This document shows, piece after piece, positions 1 through 8,157 of a DNA stretch of 13,410 nt; positions within the stretch are counted from its first letter, which is position 1, and each line of letters begins with the position of its first letter. The notes beneath the pieces are model-generated. The model was not told where the DNA came from. It did no database searches and saw only the letters and a list, made by a program, of their open reading frames with translations. The translations under genes were made by a program, and so were the position numbers. Origin of the DNA: an uncultured Phascolarctobacterium sp. (GTDB lineage Bacteria > Bacillota > Negativicutes > Acidaminococcales > Acidaminococcaceae); the NCBI GenBank assembly GCA_900552855.1, contig USBG01000037.1, positions 1-13,410 of the forward strand. Direction: 5' to 3'.

Positions 1-161
1 GTATTTTGGCAGCAGGCGAAAAAGCTGTTTCCACTACAAACCGTAACTTCCGCGGCCGCATGGGCCACGTAGACAGCGAGGTTTATCTGGCCAGCCCCTA
101 CACTGCGGCTGCCAGCGCAATCACAGGCTATATCACCAGCCCTGAGGAGGTAATGCAATGA
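1..161 (+). CDS. leuC: 3-isopropylmalate dehydratase large subunit, C-terminal end (partial)
   Basis: This is the last part of the large subunit of isopropylmalate isomerase, the aconitase-family enzyme that interconverts 2- and 3-isopropylmalate in leucine synthesis. The frame starting at base 3 reads through TTNRNFRGRMGH, then DSEVYLASPYTAAASAI, and ends with TSPEEVMQ; this is the conserved C-terminal signature of LeuC, where the RNFRGRMG stretch contributes to the substrate site. The iron-sulfur cysteines lie upstream of the window. The stop codon (159-161) overlaps the leuD start in an ATGA arrangement, and the GAGGAGG ribosome site for leuD (144-150) lies inside leuC, which points to translational coupling of the two subunits. 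Identification is firm; only the 5' part is missing. Confidence 0.93.
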   Translation, partial: ILAAGEKAVSTTNRNFRGRMGHVDSEVYLASPYTAAASAITGYITSPEEVMQ

Positions 162-652
162 GCAAGGTTTGGCGCTACGGCGATCATATAGACACAGATG
201 TTATTATTCCCGCAAGATATTTGAATATTGCTGATTTTACTGAATTAGCAGAGCACGCTATGGAGGATGCCAAGGAAAGTCAGACCATAAGCTTTGCTGC
301 TAACGTCCAAAAGGGTGACTTTATCGTAGCAGGCAAAAACTTTGGCTGTGGCTCTTCTAGAGAGCACGCACCTGTAGTACTAAAGGTAAAGGGCGTTAAA
401 TGCATTATTGCCGATAGCTTTGCCCGTATCTTCTACCGCAACGCCATTAACATTGGCCTGCCTGTTTTGGAAATTGGCCCTGATGTAGAAAAAATCCAAG
501 ACGGCGATGAAATAGATGTGGATATGCAAAAGGGCAGCATCCACATCATTAATAAAAACATTACCATTACCTGCAAGCCGCTGCCAGAATTTATCCAGAA
601 AATTGCGGACTGCGGCGGACTGATTAACTATATTAAAGGAGAGAACGCATAA
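158..652 (+). CDS. leuD: 3-isopropylmalate dehydratase small subunit
   Basis: This is the swivel-domain small subunit that pairs with LeuC to isomerise isopropylmalate in the cytoplasm. At 164 residues it belongs to the short LeuD type common in Firmicutes and archaea, not the roughly 200-residue enterobacterial type. Visible signatures are the N-terminal DHIDTDVIIPARYLN (residues 9-23), the GKNFGCGSSREHAP loop (59-72), which carries the substrate-recognition Ser/Arg residues, and ADSFARIFYRNAINIGLPV (85-103). The start is fixed by the GAGGAGG site 7 bases upstream and by the overlap with the leuC stop. Its stop codon shares a base with the leuB start (TAATG), so leuC, leuD and leuB form one tightly coupled operon. 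Nothing unusual is seen. Confidence 0.96.
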   Translation: MSKVWRYGDHIDTDVIIPARYLNIADFTELAEHAMEDAKESQTISFAANVQKGDFIVAGKNFGCGSSREHAPVVLKVKGVKCIIADSFARIFYRNAINIGLPVLEIGPDVEKIQDGDEIDVDMQKGSIHIINKNITITCKPLPEFIQKIADCGGLINYIKGENA

Positions 653-1725
653 TGAAGATTACCCTGCTTCCCGGTGACGGCATCGGTGTAGAGATAATTG
701 ACGCTGCAGTTGAGGTTTTAGACGCAGCAGCCCAAAAATTTAACTTCAATATTGAATATGACAAGCAGCTCATTGGTGGCTGTGCCATTGATGCCACAGG
801 CGTGCCCCTGCCAGAAGCTACCATTGCCTCTGCTAAAGCTGCAGATGCAGTGCTCTTAGGTGCTGTTGGCGGACCTAAATGGGATAATGTTGCCCCTGAG
901 CTTCGTCCAGAAAAGGGACTTTTAGGTATTCGTAAGGCACTGGGACTGTACTGCAACCTGCGTCCTATGACCGTTTCCAAATATACGGCTCACCTTTCTC
1001 CCTTAAAGGCTGAACGTGCTGAGGGCGCAGACCTTTTAATCGTTCGTGAGCTGACTGGTGGCATTTATTTTGGCCAGCACACTGAAGCTCACATCAATGC
1101 AGACGGCGTAGAAGAAGCCAGCGACATTGAGCTGTACACCCGTCCTGAGGTAGAGCGTATTGCCCGCTTCGCCTTTGAGGCTGCTAAAAAGCGTCGTGGC
1201 AAGGTAACAAGCGTTGATAAGGCCAATGTTTTAGGCTCCAGTCGTATGTGGCGCAAGATTGTTGCGGAAATGCAGGCTAAGGATTATCCTGAGGTAGAGC
1301 TGAACAACTTCTATGTAGATAATTGTGCCATGCAGCTGGTGCTGAACCCTAAGCAGTTTGATGTTATCCTAACAAACAATATCTTTGGCGATATCTTAAG
1401 CGACGAAGCTAGCACCATTGCAGGCAGCATTGGACTTTTGCCCAGTGCCAGCCTTGGCGACGGCACAGGCATGTACGAGCCCATCCACGGCAGTGCGCCA
1501 GACATTGCAGGCCTTGGCATTGCCAATCCTTTGGCAACCATCCTCAGTGCAGCTATGATGCTCCGCTATTCCCTGAACCAAAATGCTGCAGCAGACGCTA
1601 TTGAAGCTGCTGTTGACTCTGTCATGGAGCAGGGCTACCGCACCCCTGATTTATATGCTGAAGGCTTGAAAAAGGTATCCACTGCTGAAATGGGACATTT
1701 AGTTGCGCAGGAGCTGCTAAAATAA
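652..1725 (+). CDS. leuB: 3-isopropylmalate dehydrogenase
   Basis: This enzyme performs the NAD-dependent oxidative decarboxylation of 3-isopropylmalate to 2-oxoisocaproate, the last leucine-specific step before transamination. At 357 residues it has the normal family length. Visible elements are the N-terminal LLPGDGIGVE (5-14), substrate arginines around R94, R104 and R132 (in VRELTGGIYFG), K190 in SVDKANVL, and the metal-binding aspartates D223 (VDNCAMQ), D247 and D251 (FGDILSDEAS). The NAD-binding loop GSAPDIAGLGIANP is at 280-293. A ribosome site AAAGGAGAG (635-643) lies inside leuD, and the ATG overlaps the leuD stop. A strong intrinsic terminator follows directly, so leuB is the last gene of the operon. 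No residue looks degraded. Confidence 0.97.
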   Translation: MKITLLPGDGIGVEIIDAAVEVLDAAAQKFNFNIEYDKQLIGGCAIDATGVPLPEATIASAKAADAVLLGAVGGPKWDNVAPELRPEKGLLGIRKALGLYCNLRPMTVSKYTAHLSPLKAERAEGADLLIVRELTGGIYFGQHTEAHINADGVEEASDIELYTRPEVERIARFAFEAAKKRRGKVTSVDKANVLGSSRMWRKIVAEMQAKDYPEVELNNFYVDNCAMQLVLNPKQFDVILTNNIFGDILSDEASTIAGSIGLLPSASLGDGTGMYEPIHGSAPDIAGLGIANPLATILSAAMMLRYSLNQNAAADAIEAAVDSVMEQGYRTPDLYAEGLKKVSTAEMGHLVAQELLK

Positions 1726-1739
1726 TTGCATATCCATAT

Positions 1740-1775
1740 AAGCTGTCACTTGTAACGAGTGGCAGCTTTTTTATT
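1740..1775 (+). terminator. Intrinsic terminator of the leu operon
   Basis: A 10-base-pair stem (1741-1750 with 1758-1767, one T.G wobble) with a 7-base loop is followed by six T residues (1767-1772). It starts 15 bases after the leuB stop. The sequence 1742-1765 recurs with one mismatch at 8160-8183, also as a terminator, on the far side of the restriction cassette. Confidence 0.9.
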
Positions 1776-1798
1776 TACAACTCTATATTTAATTTTGC

Positions 1799-1839
1799 AA
1801 ACCAGTTTCTGACGTAATTCAGAAGCTGGTTTTCTTTTT
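1799..1839 (+). terminator. Second hairpin with T-tract after leuB
   Basis: A 12-base-pair stem (1800-1811 with 1820-1831, one wobble pair) encloses the 8-base loop ACGTAATT. It can be extended by an A-T pair and runs into TTCTTTTT. It is either a second, back-up terminator for the leu operon or the relic of a gene end displaced by the accessory block. No gene is seen between this and the first terminator. Confidence 0.75.
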
Positions 1840-1961
1840 ATAAGCACACAAAAATATCTACATCAAATTTTACCGTTATCATCATGGAAATTGTGAGGAA
1901 TATCCATAACACCACTATTTTTTCAAATTATCAATAGCATCACTAAAAGCCCACAATAAAG

Positions 1962-1998
1962 TTGCGACATTTACGTCGCAAGTACGATGTGTAATCGT
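1962..1998. promoter_or_regulatory. Two adjacent dyads upstream of the recombinase gene
   Basis: The 366-base gap between leuB and the recombinase holds, after the two terminators, a perfect 7-base inverted repeat TTGCGAC/GTCGCAA with 6-base spacer (1962-1968, 1975-1981). Two bases further is a 5-base inverted repeat ACGAT/ATCGT with 5-base spacer (1984-1988, 1994-1998). A wider 9-base inverted repeat (TGAGGAATA at 1894-1902, TATTCCTCA at 2011-2019) brackets both. Small serine recombinases of the resolvase type commonly bind paired dyads next to their own gene, so this could be a recombination (res-like) site or an operator. No binding can be shown from sequence alone. I see no convincing sigma-70 promoter in this gap. 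Confidence 0.4.
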
Positions 1999-2091
1999 TA
2001 AATCAACTTGTATTCCTCATAGCTCGCACCTTTAAAAGAGCTTCTGATTTTTAATAATATAAAATGAAATACTTTTAAAAGGAGCAACCTC

Positions 2092-2721
2092 ATGACAAAT
2101 ATTTATGGCTATATCCGTGTGAGTACAAAAGAACAAAATGCAGATAGGCAAATTATTGCTATGAATAAACTACACATTCAAAAGAAAAATCTATTTATTG
2201 ACAAACAATCGGGAAAAGACTTTGCACGCCCTCAATATCTAAAATTACTGCAAAAACTAAAAAAAGACGACCTGCTCTACATCAAAAGCATTGATCGTCT
2301 GGGACGTAACTATTCAGAAATTTTGGAACAATGGAGAATTTTAACTAAAAACAGAAAAATTGATATTGTCGTTATTGATATGCCCTTGCTCGACACTCGC
2401 CGTGGCAAAGATTTAATGGGAACTTTTCTAAGCGACATTGTCCTGCAAGTGTTATCTTTCGTAGCAGAAAACGAACGAACCAATATTAAACAACGCCAGG
2501 CAGAAGGCATAGCCGCAGCTAAAGCAAGAGGCGTAAAATTTGGCAGACCAGCAACTCCTCTCCCCAACAACTTTGTCCAAGTATATGCGGACTGGAAAGA
2601 TGGCAAAATAACTGGCACAGCAGCTGCCAAACTTTGCAATATGCCTTTGTCAACTTTTAGGTATAAAGCAGAAATTTATGAGCGAACACTGCGTTTGCAG
2701 TTAATAAAAATTACAAAATAG
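2092..2721 (+). CDS. Serine recombinase, resolvase/invertase family
   Basis: This is a small serine site-specific recombinase of 209 residues, the usual size for resolvases and DNA invertases. The catalytic domain has the nucleophile serine S11 in YIRVSTKEQNADRQ (7-20), the active-site arginines in SIDRLGRNY (R69, R72), and the long E helix ENERTNIKQRQAEGIAAAKA (126-145). The latter leads through GVKFGRP into a C-terminal helix-turn-helix around 161-195 (GTAAAKLCNMPLSTFRY). The start is supported by AAAAGGAG upstream. It stands alone, 176 bases before the methyltransferase operon on the same strand, with short dyads upstream. It may resolve or invert DNA at those dyads or have mobilised the neighbouring cassette; it lacks the long C-terminal domain of large serine integrases, so integrase activity is less likely. 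Confidence 0.9.
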   Translation: MTNIYGYIRVSTKEQNADRQIIAMNKLHIQKKNLFIDKQSGKDFARPQYLKLLQKLKKDDLLYIKSIDRLGRNYSEILEQWRILTKNRKIDIVVIDMPLLDTRRGKDLMGTFLSDIVLQVLSFVAENERTNIKQRQAEGIAAAKARGVKFGRPATPLPNNFVQVYADWKDGKITGTAAAKLCNMPLSTFRYKAEIYERTLRLQLIKITK

Positions 2722-2897
2722 TCTACTTTTCTGTATAAGAAAATAATACAACATAACACTACCTTTAGCAACCACAAAGTGGCTATTTGGCTATGAAACC
2801 GCCTTACTTGTAACGTTGAGAAGCATTTACACAAACCTAGAGATTTTTGTAAGCAAGCCATTTCTTGTAAACATTATATCCATAGGAGAAATGTATT

Positions 2898-3557
2898 ATG
2901 TCCAAGCAACAAGTAAAATCAAAACAACGAGTAGCTGAACATGGTGAAGTGTTCACCGCTGAACGTGAAGTCAAAGCTATGTGTGACCTGGTCAAACAGG
3001 AAACAGAGCGAATTGAAAGCCGTTTTTTAGAGCCAGCCTGCGGCAACGGAAATTTTCTTGCTGAAATTCTTGTCCGCAAACTAAACGTAGTAAAAAACCG
3101 CTATGGCAAAAGTCCTTTTGATTATGAACGTTATTCTGTACTGGCAATTACAAGCTTATACGGAGTAGATATTTTGGAAGATAATGCCGAAGAATGTCGT
3201 CAACGTTTATTTGATATTTGGAACAAAGAATATACCGCCAATGCAAAAAAGCAAGCTAATGAGCAATGCCGAGAAGCGGTAAAATTTATTCTCAACAAAA
3301 ATATCTTATGCGGTGACGCCCTTAATTTATGTCACGCAGACGGAACGCCAATCATATTTGCGGAATGGAATCTTGTTACAGGCAATCAGATAAAACGTCG
3401 TGATTTTGCATTAAACGAATTACTCGACGGACACGAAGAACAAATGAGTATTTTCATGATTGGATGGGAATATGACGAAGAAACCCAAGCCTTTATTCCC
3501 TCTCCTATTAAAGAATATCCGTTGACTAATTATAGAAAGGTGCAAAATTATGACTAA
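2898..3557 (+). CDS. Adenine-methyltransferase-like protein lacking the NPPY motif
   Basis: This 219-residue protein is related to N6-adenine DNA methyltransferases. It has the motif X-like stretch GEVFTAEREVKAM (16-28), the SAM-binding motif I FLEPACGNGNF (43-53), an acidic motif II-like YGVDIL (88-93) and NILCGDAL (135-142). Where catalytic motif IV (N/D-PPY) would be expected after this point, it reads IIFAEWNLVTG (152-162) instead, so it probably binds SAM but may not methylate by itself. The ribosome site is AGGAG (2884-2888) before the ATG. Its end overlaps the next methyltransferase gene by 8 bases, which suggests the two are made together and may act as a pair, one catalytic and one supporting. 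A truncated methyltransferase is an alternative, but the intact frame and the tight operon argue for a working subunit. Confidence 0.75.
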   Translation: MSKQQVKSKQRVAEHGEVFTAEREVKAMCDLVKQETERIESRFLEPACGNGNFLAEILVRKLNVVKNRYGKSPFDYERYSVLAITSLYGVDILEDNAEECRQRLFDIWNKEYTANAKKQANEQCREAVKFILNKNILCGDALNLCHADGTPIIFAEWNLVTGNQIKRRDFALNELLDGHEEQMSIFMIGWEYDEETQAFIPSPIKEYPLTNYRKVQNYD

Positions 3558-5061
3558 TTTTTACAACAATATGTATAATCCCGACGTTCTTTCTTGTTTA
3601 GCCAATCTATCCAATGATGAAGTTTTTACGCCACCAGAGGTAGCAAATAAAATGTTGGATATGCTGCCGGAAGAAATATGGCACGACAAGAACGCAACTT
3701 TTCTTGATCCTGCGTGCAAATCCGGCATATTTTTACGAGAAATTGCCAAGCGTTTATTAGAAGGACTAAAAGATGAAATTCCCGATTTGCAAGAACGCAT
3801 TGACCATATTTTTCATAAACAATTATATGGTATTGCCATTACCGAACTAACCAGCCTTTTGTCACGCAGAAGCGTTTACTGTTCCAAATACCCTAACAGC
3901 AAGTATTCTATAAGTCTTTTTGACAATATGAGTGGCAACATTCGTTACGAACACATACAACACAGTTGGCAAAACGGCAAATGCAAATTCTGCGGTGCCT
4001 CTCAAAGTGAATACGCCAGAGGCGACGAACTAGAAACCCACGCTTACGAATGGATTCACACACTACAACCGGAGGAAATATTTAATATGAAATTTGACGT
4101 AATCATAGGCAATCCGCCGTATCAAATGAGTGATGGTGGTAACGGAGCTAGTGCTTCACCAATATATCAGCATTTTGTTAGCCAAGCCATGAAACTAAAG
4201 CCAAGATATTTAACTATGATTATACCAGCCAGATGGTATGCTGGCGGAAAAGGTTTAGATGAATTTAGAGATAATATGCTAACAGACCAACATATTAGAG
4301 TTCTACATGATTTTCAAAATGCCTCAGATTGTTTTCCTAGTGTAGAAATAAAAGGTGGTATTTGTTATTTTCTCTGGAACCGTGAAAACCCTGGATTGTG
4401 TCAAGTCATAAATCACAACGCTAACGGAAATTTAACTACTTCAAAAAGAATGCTCAAAGAATCAGGAGCCTCTACATTCATAAGATTTAACGAAGCAATA
4501 AATATCCTATATAAAACAAAAAAATATAACGAACAATCTTTCTCATCTTTAGTTTCTTCCAGAAAACCATTTGGTTTACCAACGTACTTTAGAGGCACAA
4601 AAATAAAACAAGCTGATAGTATCATACTATACGAAAATGGCGGAACTAGCTATATATCTTCTAGAGAACTAAAAAAAGGACATAATTTAGTTAATACTTA
4701 TAAAGTTTATATAACGCGTGCATATGGTGCTGGAGAAACATTTCCACATCAAATTTTAAATAAACCATTAGTTGGTGAAAAAAATACATGTTGCACAGAA
4801 ACCTATCTTGTCATTGGTCCATTTAAAACAAAAAAAGAAGCAGAAAACGTTATGTCATATATACAAACAAGATTCTTTAGATTTTTAGTACTACTTATAA
4901 AAAATACTCAAGATGCCACTAGTAGAGTCTATCAATTTGTTCCACTCCAAGACTTCTCCAAACCTTGGACAGATGAAGAACTTTACGCAAAATACGGTTT
5001 AACAGAAGAAGAAATTGCCTTTATCGAAAGTATGATTAAACCTATGGAATTGGATAAATAG
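3550..5061 (+). CDS. Eco57I-like N6-adenine DNA methyltransferase with recognition region
   Basis: This 503-residue protein is the probable catalytic and specificity subunit of the cassette. In order it shows motif X EVFTPPEVANKML (24-36), motif I FLDPACKSGIFL (51-62), a CKFC pair (145-148) that may be half of a metal site, and catalytic motif IV DVIIGNPPYQM (183-193). After that comes IIPARWYAGG and a long C-terminal part (about 297-457) that would hold the target-recognition domain. Motif I has lysine where the family usually has glycine (PACGSG); the hydrophobic and acidic positions are kept. Bases 4501-4920 are about 28% G+C by hand count, against 39-44% in the catalytic half, which suggests that the recognition part was acquired separately. 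Overlap with the gene before and a 12-base gap to the nuclease gene indicate one operon. Confidence 0.87.
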   Translation: MTNFYNNMYNPDVLSCLANLSNDEVFTPPEVANKMLDMLPEEIWHDKNATFLDPACKSGIFLREIAKRLLEGLKDEIPDLQERIDHIFHKQLYGIAITELTSLLSRRSVYCSKYPNSKYSISLFDNMSGNIRYEHIQHSWQNGKCKFCGASQSEYARGDELETHAYEWIHTLQPEEIFNMKFDVIIGNPPYQMSDGGNGASASPIYQHFVSQAMKLKPRYLTMIIPARWYAGGKGLDEFRDNMLTDQHIRVLHDFQNASDCFPSVEIKGGICYFLWNRENPGLCQVINHNANGNLTTSKRMLKESGASTFIRFNEAINILYKTKKYNEQSFSSLVSSRKPFGLPTYFRGTKIKQADSIILYENGGTSYISSRELKKGHNLVNTYKVYITRAYGAGETFPHQILNKPLVGEKNTCCTETYLVIGPFKTKKEAENVMSYIQTRFFRFLVLLIKNTQDATSRVYQFVPLQDFSKPWTDEELYAKYGLTEEEIAFIESMIKPMELDK

Positions 5062-5073
5062 GAGGAATGGAAA

Positions 5074-5628
5074 ATGCGATTTGATAACGACAATATATTT
5101 CATATTTGCAAAGAAGAAATACTATCAGCTTTCAGCAAGGCATTGACAACTCTTTTTGAAAATGATGATTTGCTTTTTGAGTTTGGAGCCGATGAACGTA
5201 CAATAGCCGGCAGACTTGCTATGTACCTGCGTGACGAATTTGCTTATGCTGAAGCCCATGGAATCACTATTGACATAGAATATAATCGTGATGAAGATAA
5301 AGTAAAATATGAACATCAACAAGAAAAAAAGAATCGTATTTTTCCAGATATTATACTTCACCAAAGAGGTAGCGGTAAAAATCAAAAATACAAAAACGAT
5401 ATTTTTTACTGTGAAATGAAAAAATCATCCACTCCTAACGCATCCGATAAAGAAAAAGTAATAAGACAATTAGACGAAAGAAAATATCAATATGGAATTA
5501 ACTTGTACTATATTAACCACTGGGAAGCAAAGTTAGATTTATACCTATACTCTGAAAATAAAATAATATGTCTACCCTATTGCTATAGTAAATCCTATAA
5601 TTATTTGTTAAGTAAAGAAAATAAGTAG
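5074..5628 (+). CDS. Small PD-(D/E)XK nuclease-like protein of the restriction cassette
   Basis: This is a 184-residue protein with a plausible PD-(D/E)XK nuclease core. E41 lies in DERTIAGRLAMYL (40-52), followed by IEYNRD (68-73), then PDIILHQRG (91-99) with D92 and FYCEMKK (111-117) with E114 and K116. This order (E, then D, then ExK) fits the fold. No other domain is visible. A clear AGGAGG ribosome site precedes the ATG, with 12 bases to the methyltransferase stop and 8 bases to the helicase start. In this setting it could be the DNA-cutting subunit of the restriction complex. The front half is about 39% G+C, while 5281-5580 falls to about 27%, a second dip like that in the recognition part of the upstream gene. 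Family name unknown; the fold assignment rests on motifs only. Confidence 0.65.
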   Translation: MRFDNDNIFHICKEEILSAFSKALTTLFENDDLLFEFGADERTIAGRLAMYLRDEFAYAEAHGITIDIEYNRDEDKVKYEHQQEKKNRIFPDIILHQRGSGKNQKYKNDIFYCEMKKSSTPNASDKEKVIRQLDERKYQYGINLYYINHWEAKLDLYLYSENKIICLPYCYSKSYNYLLSKENK

Positions 5629-5636
5629 GTGATAAA

Positions 5637-8144
5637 ATGTCTATAGAATTTTTCCCTCAACGCCCTGACGCTCGCCCTATGATTTACGCTTACGAAGATA
5701 CTAACCCTCAATACGAAGGTCTTTTGAAAGTTGGTTACACTGCCATTGATGTGGATAAACGTGTTGCACAGCAATATCCTACTAAACGACCGGACGGGAG
5801 CGTTCCCTATCGCATTGTTTATCGTGAGAGTGCAATGTATTCTGATGGTTCGTCCTTTACTGACCACGATGTCCATAGAATATTAAGACAAAAGCACATT
5901 GTCGGAATGGGTGGCGAATGGTTTCGCTGCACTGTAGATGATGTAAAAGCAGCTGTTTTGGCAGTAAAAGAGCATATAGAAAACGTAGAAAACCGTACTA
6001 ACTATTTTTCTATGCGCCCTGAACAGCAAGAGGCAGTAGAAAAAACAGCAGCATATTTTACAAGTGTTCACGAAGAAGAACACAAGCAAACGCCCAAATT
6101 TTTATGGAACTGTAAAATGCGTTTTGGCAAAACCTTTGCTTCTTACCAGCTTGCTAAAAAAATGGGCTTCAAAAAGATTCTTATCTTGACTTTTAAACCA
6201 GCTGTTATCAGTGCCTGGCAAGAAGATTTAAACAGCCACATAGATTTTGAAGGCTGGCAGTTTATTTCACGCAAGACGGAACTTACCTACGAAAAAGCTG
6301 ATACCTCTCGTCCTATAGTCTGCTTTGGCTCGTTTCAAGATTTTCTTGGGGTAAATAGAGAAACAGGCGGTATTAAAGCCAAAAATGAATGGGTTCACTC
6401 TACCAACTGGGATTTGGTTATCTTTGATGAGTATCACTTTGGAGCGTGGAAAGATAATGCCAAAAAACTTTTTGAAGCAGAAGACGAAGATACCTACGAT
6501 AACGAAGATTTGAATAAATATGACCGTGGCAACGCCTACGATGAAACATTTTTGCCTATCACTACCACATATTATCTTTACTTATCCGGTACACCTTTTA
6601 GAGCATTGAACTCCGGTGAATTTATTGAAGAACAAATTTACAACTGGACATATTCAGATGAACAACGTGCTAAAGAAAACTGGCAAGGCGAAAACAATCC
6701 TTACGCAGCTCTCCCACGTATGGTTATGATGACTTATCGTATTCCTGACAGCATCAAGCAAATTGCTATGCAGGGTGAGTTTAACGAGTTCGATCTAAAT
6801 GTGTTCTTCTCTGCCAAAGGTTCTGGAGATGAAACAAAATTTGTCTACGAAAATGAAGTGCAAAAATGGTTGAACCTTATTAGAGGTGCTTATTTAGAAA
6901 CTAGTGTGGACGATTTAAAACTGGGAGCTAAAAAACCGCCCATGCCTTACGCAGATACAAGGCTTTTAAACGTATTGCAGCATACATTGTGGTTTCTTCC
7001 CAATATTGCCTCTTGCTACGCAATGAAAAATCTGTTGGAACAGAAACAAAACGCTTTTTATCACGATTACACCATCAACGTATGTGCTGGTGTCCAGGCA
7101 GGTGTTGGCGTTGAAGCATTAAAACCTGTACAAAATTCAATGCGAGATCCCCTAAACAGCAAAACTATTACCTTATCCTGCGGCAAACTTACAACAGGTG
7201 TTACAGTAAAGCCTTGGACAGGTATTTTTATGCTAAGAAACCTTTCCACCCCGGAAACTTATTTTCAAGCTGCGTTCAGAGTGCAAAGTCCTTGGGAAAT
7301 AACAACGGACAACGGTAAAAAGGAAATTATAAAAAAAGAGTGTTATTTATTTGACTTTGCCTTAGACAGAGCATTAAAACAAATTTCAGATTACAGCTGC
7401 CGCCTGAATATCAACGATACTAACCCTGAAAAGAAAGTTGCTGAATTTATTAGTTTTCTGCCTATCATAGCCTACGATGGCAGTGAAATGCGTCAGATTA
7501 ACGCTGGTGAAGTATTAGATATAGCAATGGCAGGAACTTCTGCAACATTACTTGCAAAACGTTGGGAAAGTGCATTGCTGGTAAATGTAGATAATGATAC
7601 TTTGGCACGTTTAATGGCAAATACAGCTGCTATGAACGCTTTAATGAAAATTGAAGGCTTCCGTAGTTTGAATGATGATATTGAAACCATTATCAACAAA
7701 TCAGAAGCTGTGAAAAAAGCCAAAAAAGAAGCAGGAGATGATATGACTCCTGCTAAGAAAAAAGAACTTACAGCGGAAGAAAAAGAGTACAAATCTAAAC
7801 GCAAGCAAATTCAAGAAAAGCTCATTAAATTTGCTACTCGTATTCCTATTTTTATGTATCTGACCGATTATAGGGAGCAATGTTTAAAAGATGTTATTAC
7901 TCAACTAGAACCGCAGCTTTTCAAAAAAGTTACTGGTCTTGATGTCAAAGATTTTGAACTATTGGTATCACTTGGCGTATTCAATGATTCTTTGATGAAC
8001 GACGCTGTCTATAAATTTAAACGTTACGAAGACGCAAGTTTAAGCTACACTGGTATCAACAAACACGCTGGTGAAAACCAGGGTGGTTGGAATACGGTTA
8101 TCACTGCTAATGACTATAATAATTTGTTTGAACTTCAATCATAA
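5637..8144 (+). CDS. T5orf172 (GIY-YIG-like) and superfamily 2 helicase fusion, restriction subunit
   Basis: This 835-residue protein is the probable motor and restriction subunit. The N-terminal 15-110 resembles the T5orf172/GIY-YIG nuclease fold: YAYEDTN, then GLLKVGYT (28-35), R42, E64 in YRESA, and a closing GGEWFRC (92-98). A helicase follows: MRPEQQEAV (126-134), Walker A NCKMRFGKTFA (158-168), DEYH box (264-267), motif III LYLSGTPFR (314-322), SCGKLTTGVTV (about 514-524) and QAAFRVQSPW (544-553) as motifs V and VI. A Lys/Glu-rich linker (about 693-731) precedes the last 100 residues. Type III Res and related subunits share this helicase type, but their nuclease is usually a C-terminal PD-(D/E)XK. 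Here the cutting function may sit in the N-terminal domain or in the separate nuclease just upstream. It is the last gene of the operon, followed by a terminator. Confidence 0.85.
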   Translation: MSIEFFPQRPDARPMIYAYEDTNPQYEGLLKVGYTAIDVDKRVAQQYPTKRPDGSVPYRIVYRESAMYSDGSSFTDHDVHRILRQKHIVGMGGEWFRCTVDDVKAAVLAVKEHIENVENRTNYFSMRPEQQEAVEKTAAYFTSVHEEEHKQTPKFLWNCKMRFGKTFASYQLAKKMGFKKILILTFKPAVISAWQEDLNSHIDFEGWQFISRKTELTYEKADTSRPIVCFGSFQDFLGVNRETGGIKAKNEWVHSTNWDLVIFDEYHFGAWKDNAKKLFEAEDEDTYDNEDLNKYDRGNAYDETFLPITTTYYLYLSGTPFRALNSGEFIEEQIYNWTYSDEQRAKENWQGENNPYAALPRMVMMTYRIPDSIKQIAMQGEFNEFDLNVFFSAKGSGDETKFVYENEVQKWLNLIRGAYLETSVDDLKLGAKKPPMPYADTRLLNVLQHTLWFLPNIASCYAMKNLLEQKQNAFYHDYTINVCAGVQAGVGVEALKPVQNSMRDPLNSKTITLSCGKLTTGVTVKPWTGIFMLRNLSTPETYFQAAFRVQSPWEITTDNGKKEIIKKECYLFDFALDRALKQISDYSCRLNINDTNPEKKVAEFISFLPIIAYDGSEMRQINAGEVLDIAMAGTSATLLAKRWESALLVNVDNDTLARLMANTAAMNALMKIEGFRSLNDDIETIINKSEAVKKAKKEAGDDMTPAKKKELTAEEKEYKSKRKQIQEKLIKFATRIPIFMYLTDYREQCLKDVITQLEPQLFKKVTGLDVKDFELLVSLGVFNDSLMNDAVYKFKRYEDASLSYTGINKHAGENQGGWNTVITANDYNNLFELQS

Positions 8145-8157
8145 TACTAGTTCTCTA

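Noticed and set aside
633..980. - strand reading frame opposite leuB (115 codons), and similar antisense frames elsewhere
   Set aside because: They lie opposite strongly conserved genes, lack ribosome sites and have compositions that mirror the real coding strand.
2806..2870. Repeated TTGTAA (2808-2813, 2847-2852, 2865-2870) before the methyltransferase operon, plus the 10-base match ACTTGTAACG to the terminator loop
   Set aside because: Short A+T-rich words are expected by chance here; spacing is irregular and no -35/-10 pair with normal spacing could be fitted.
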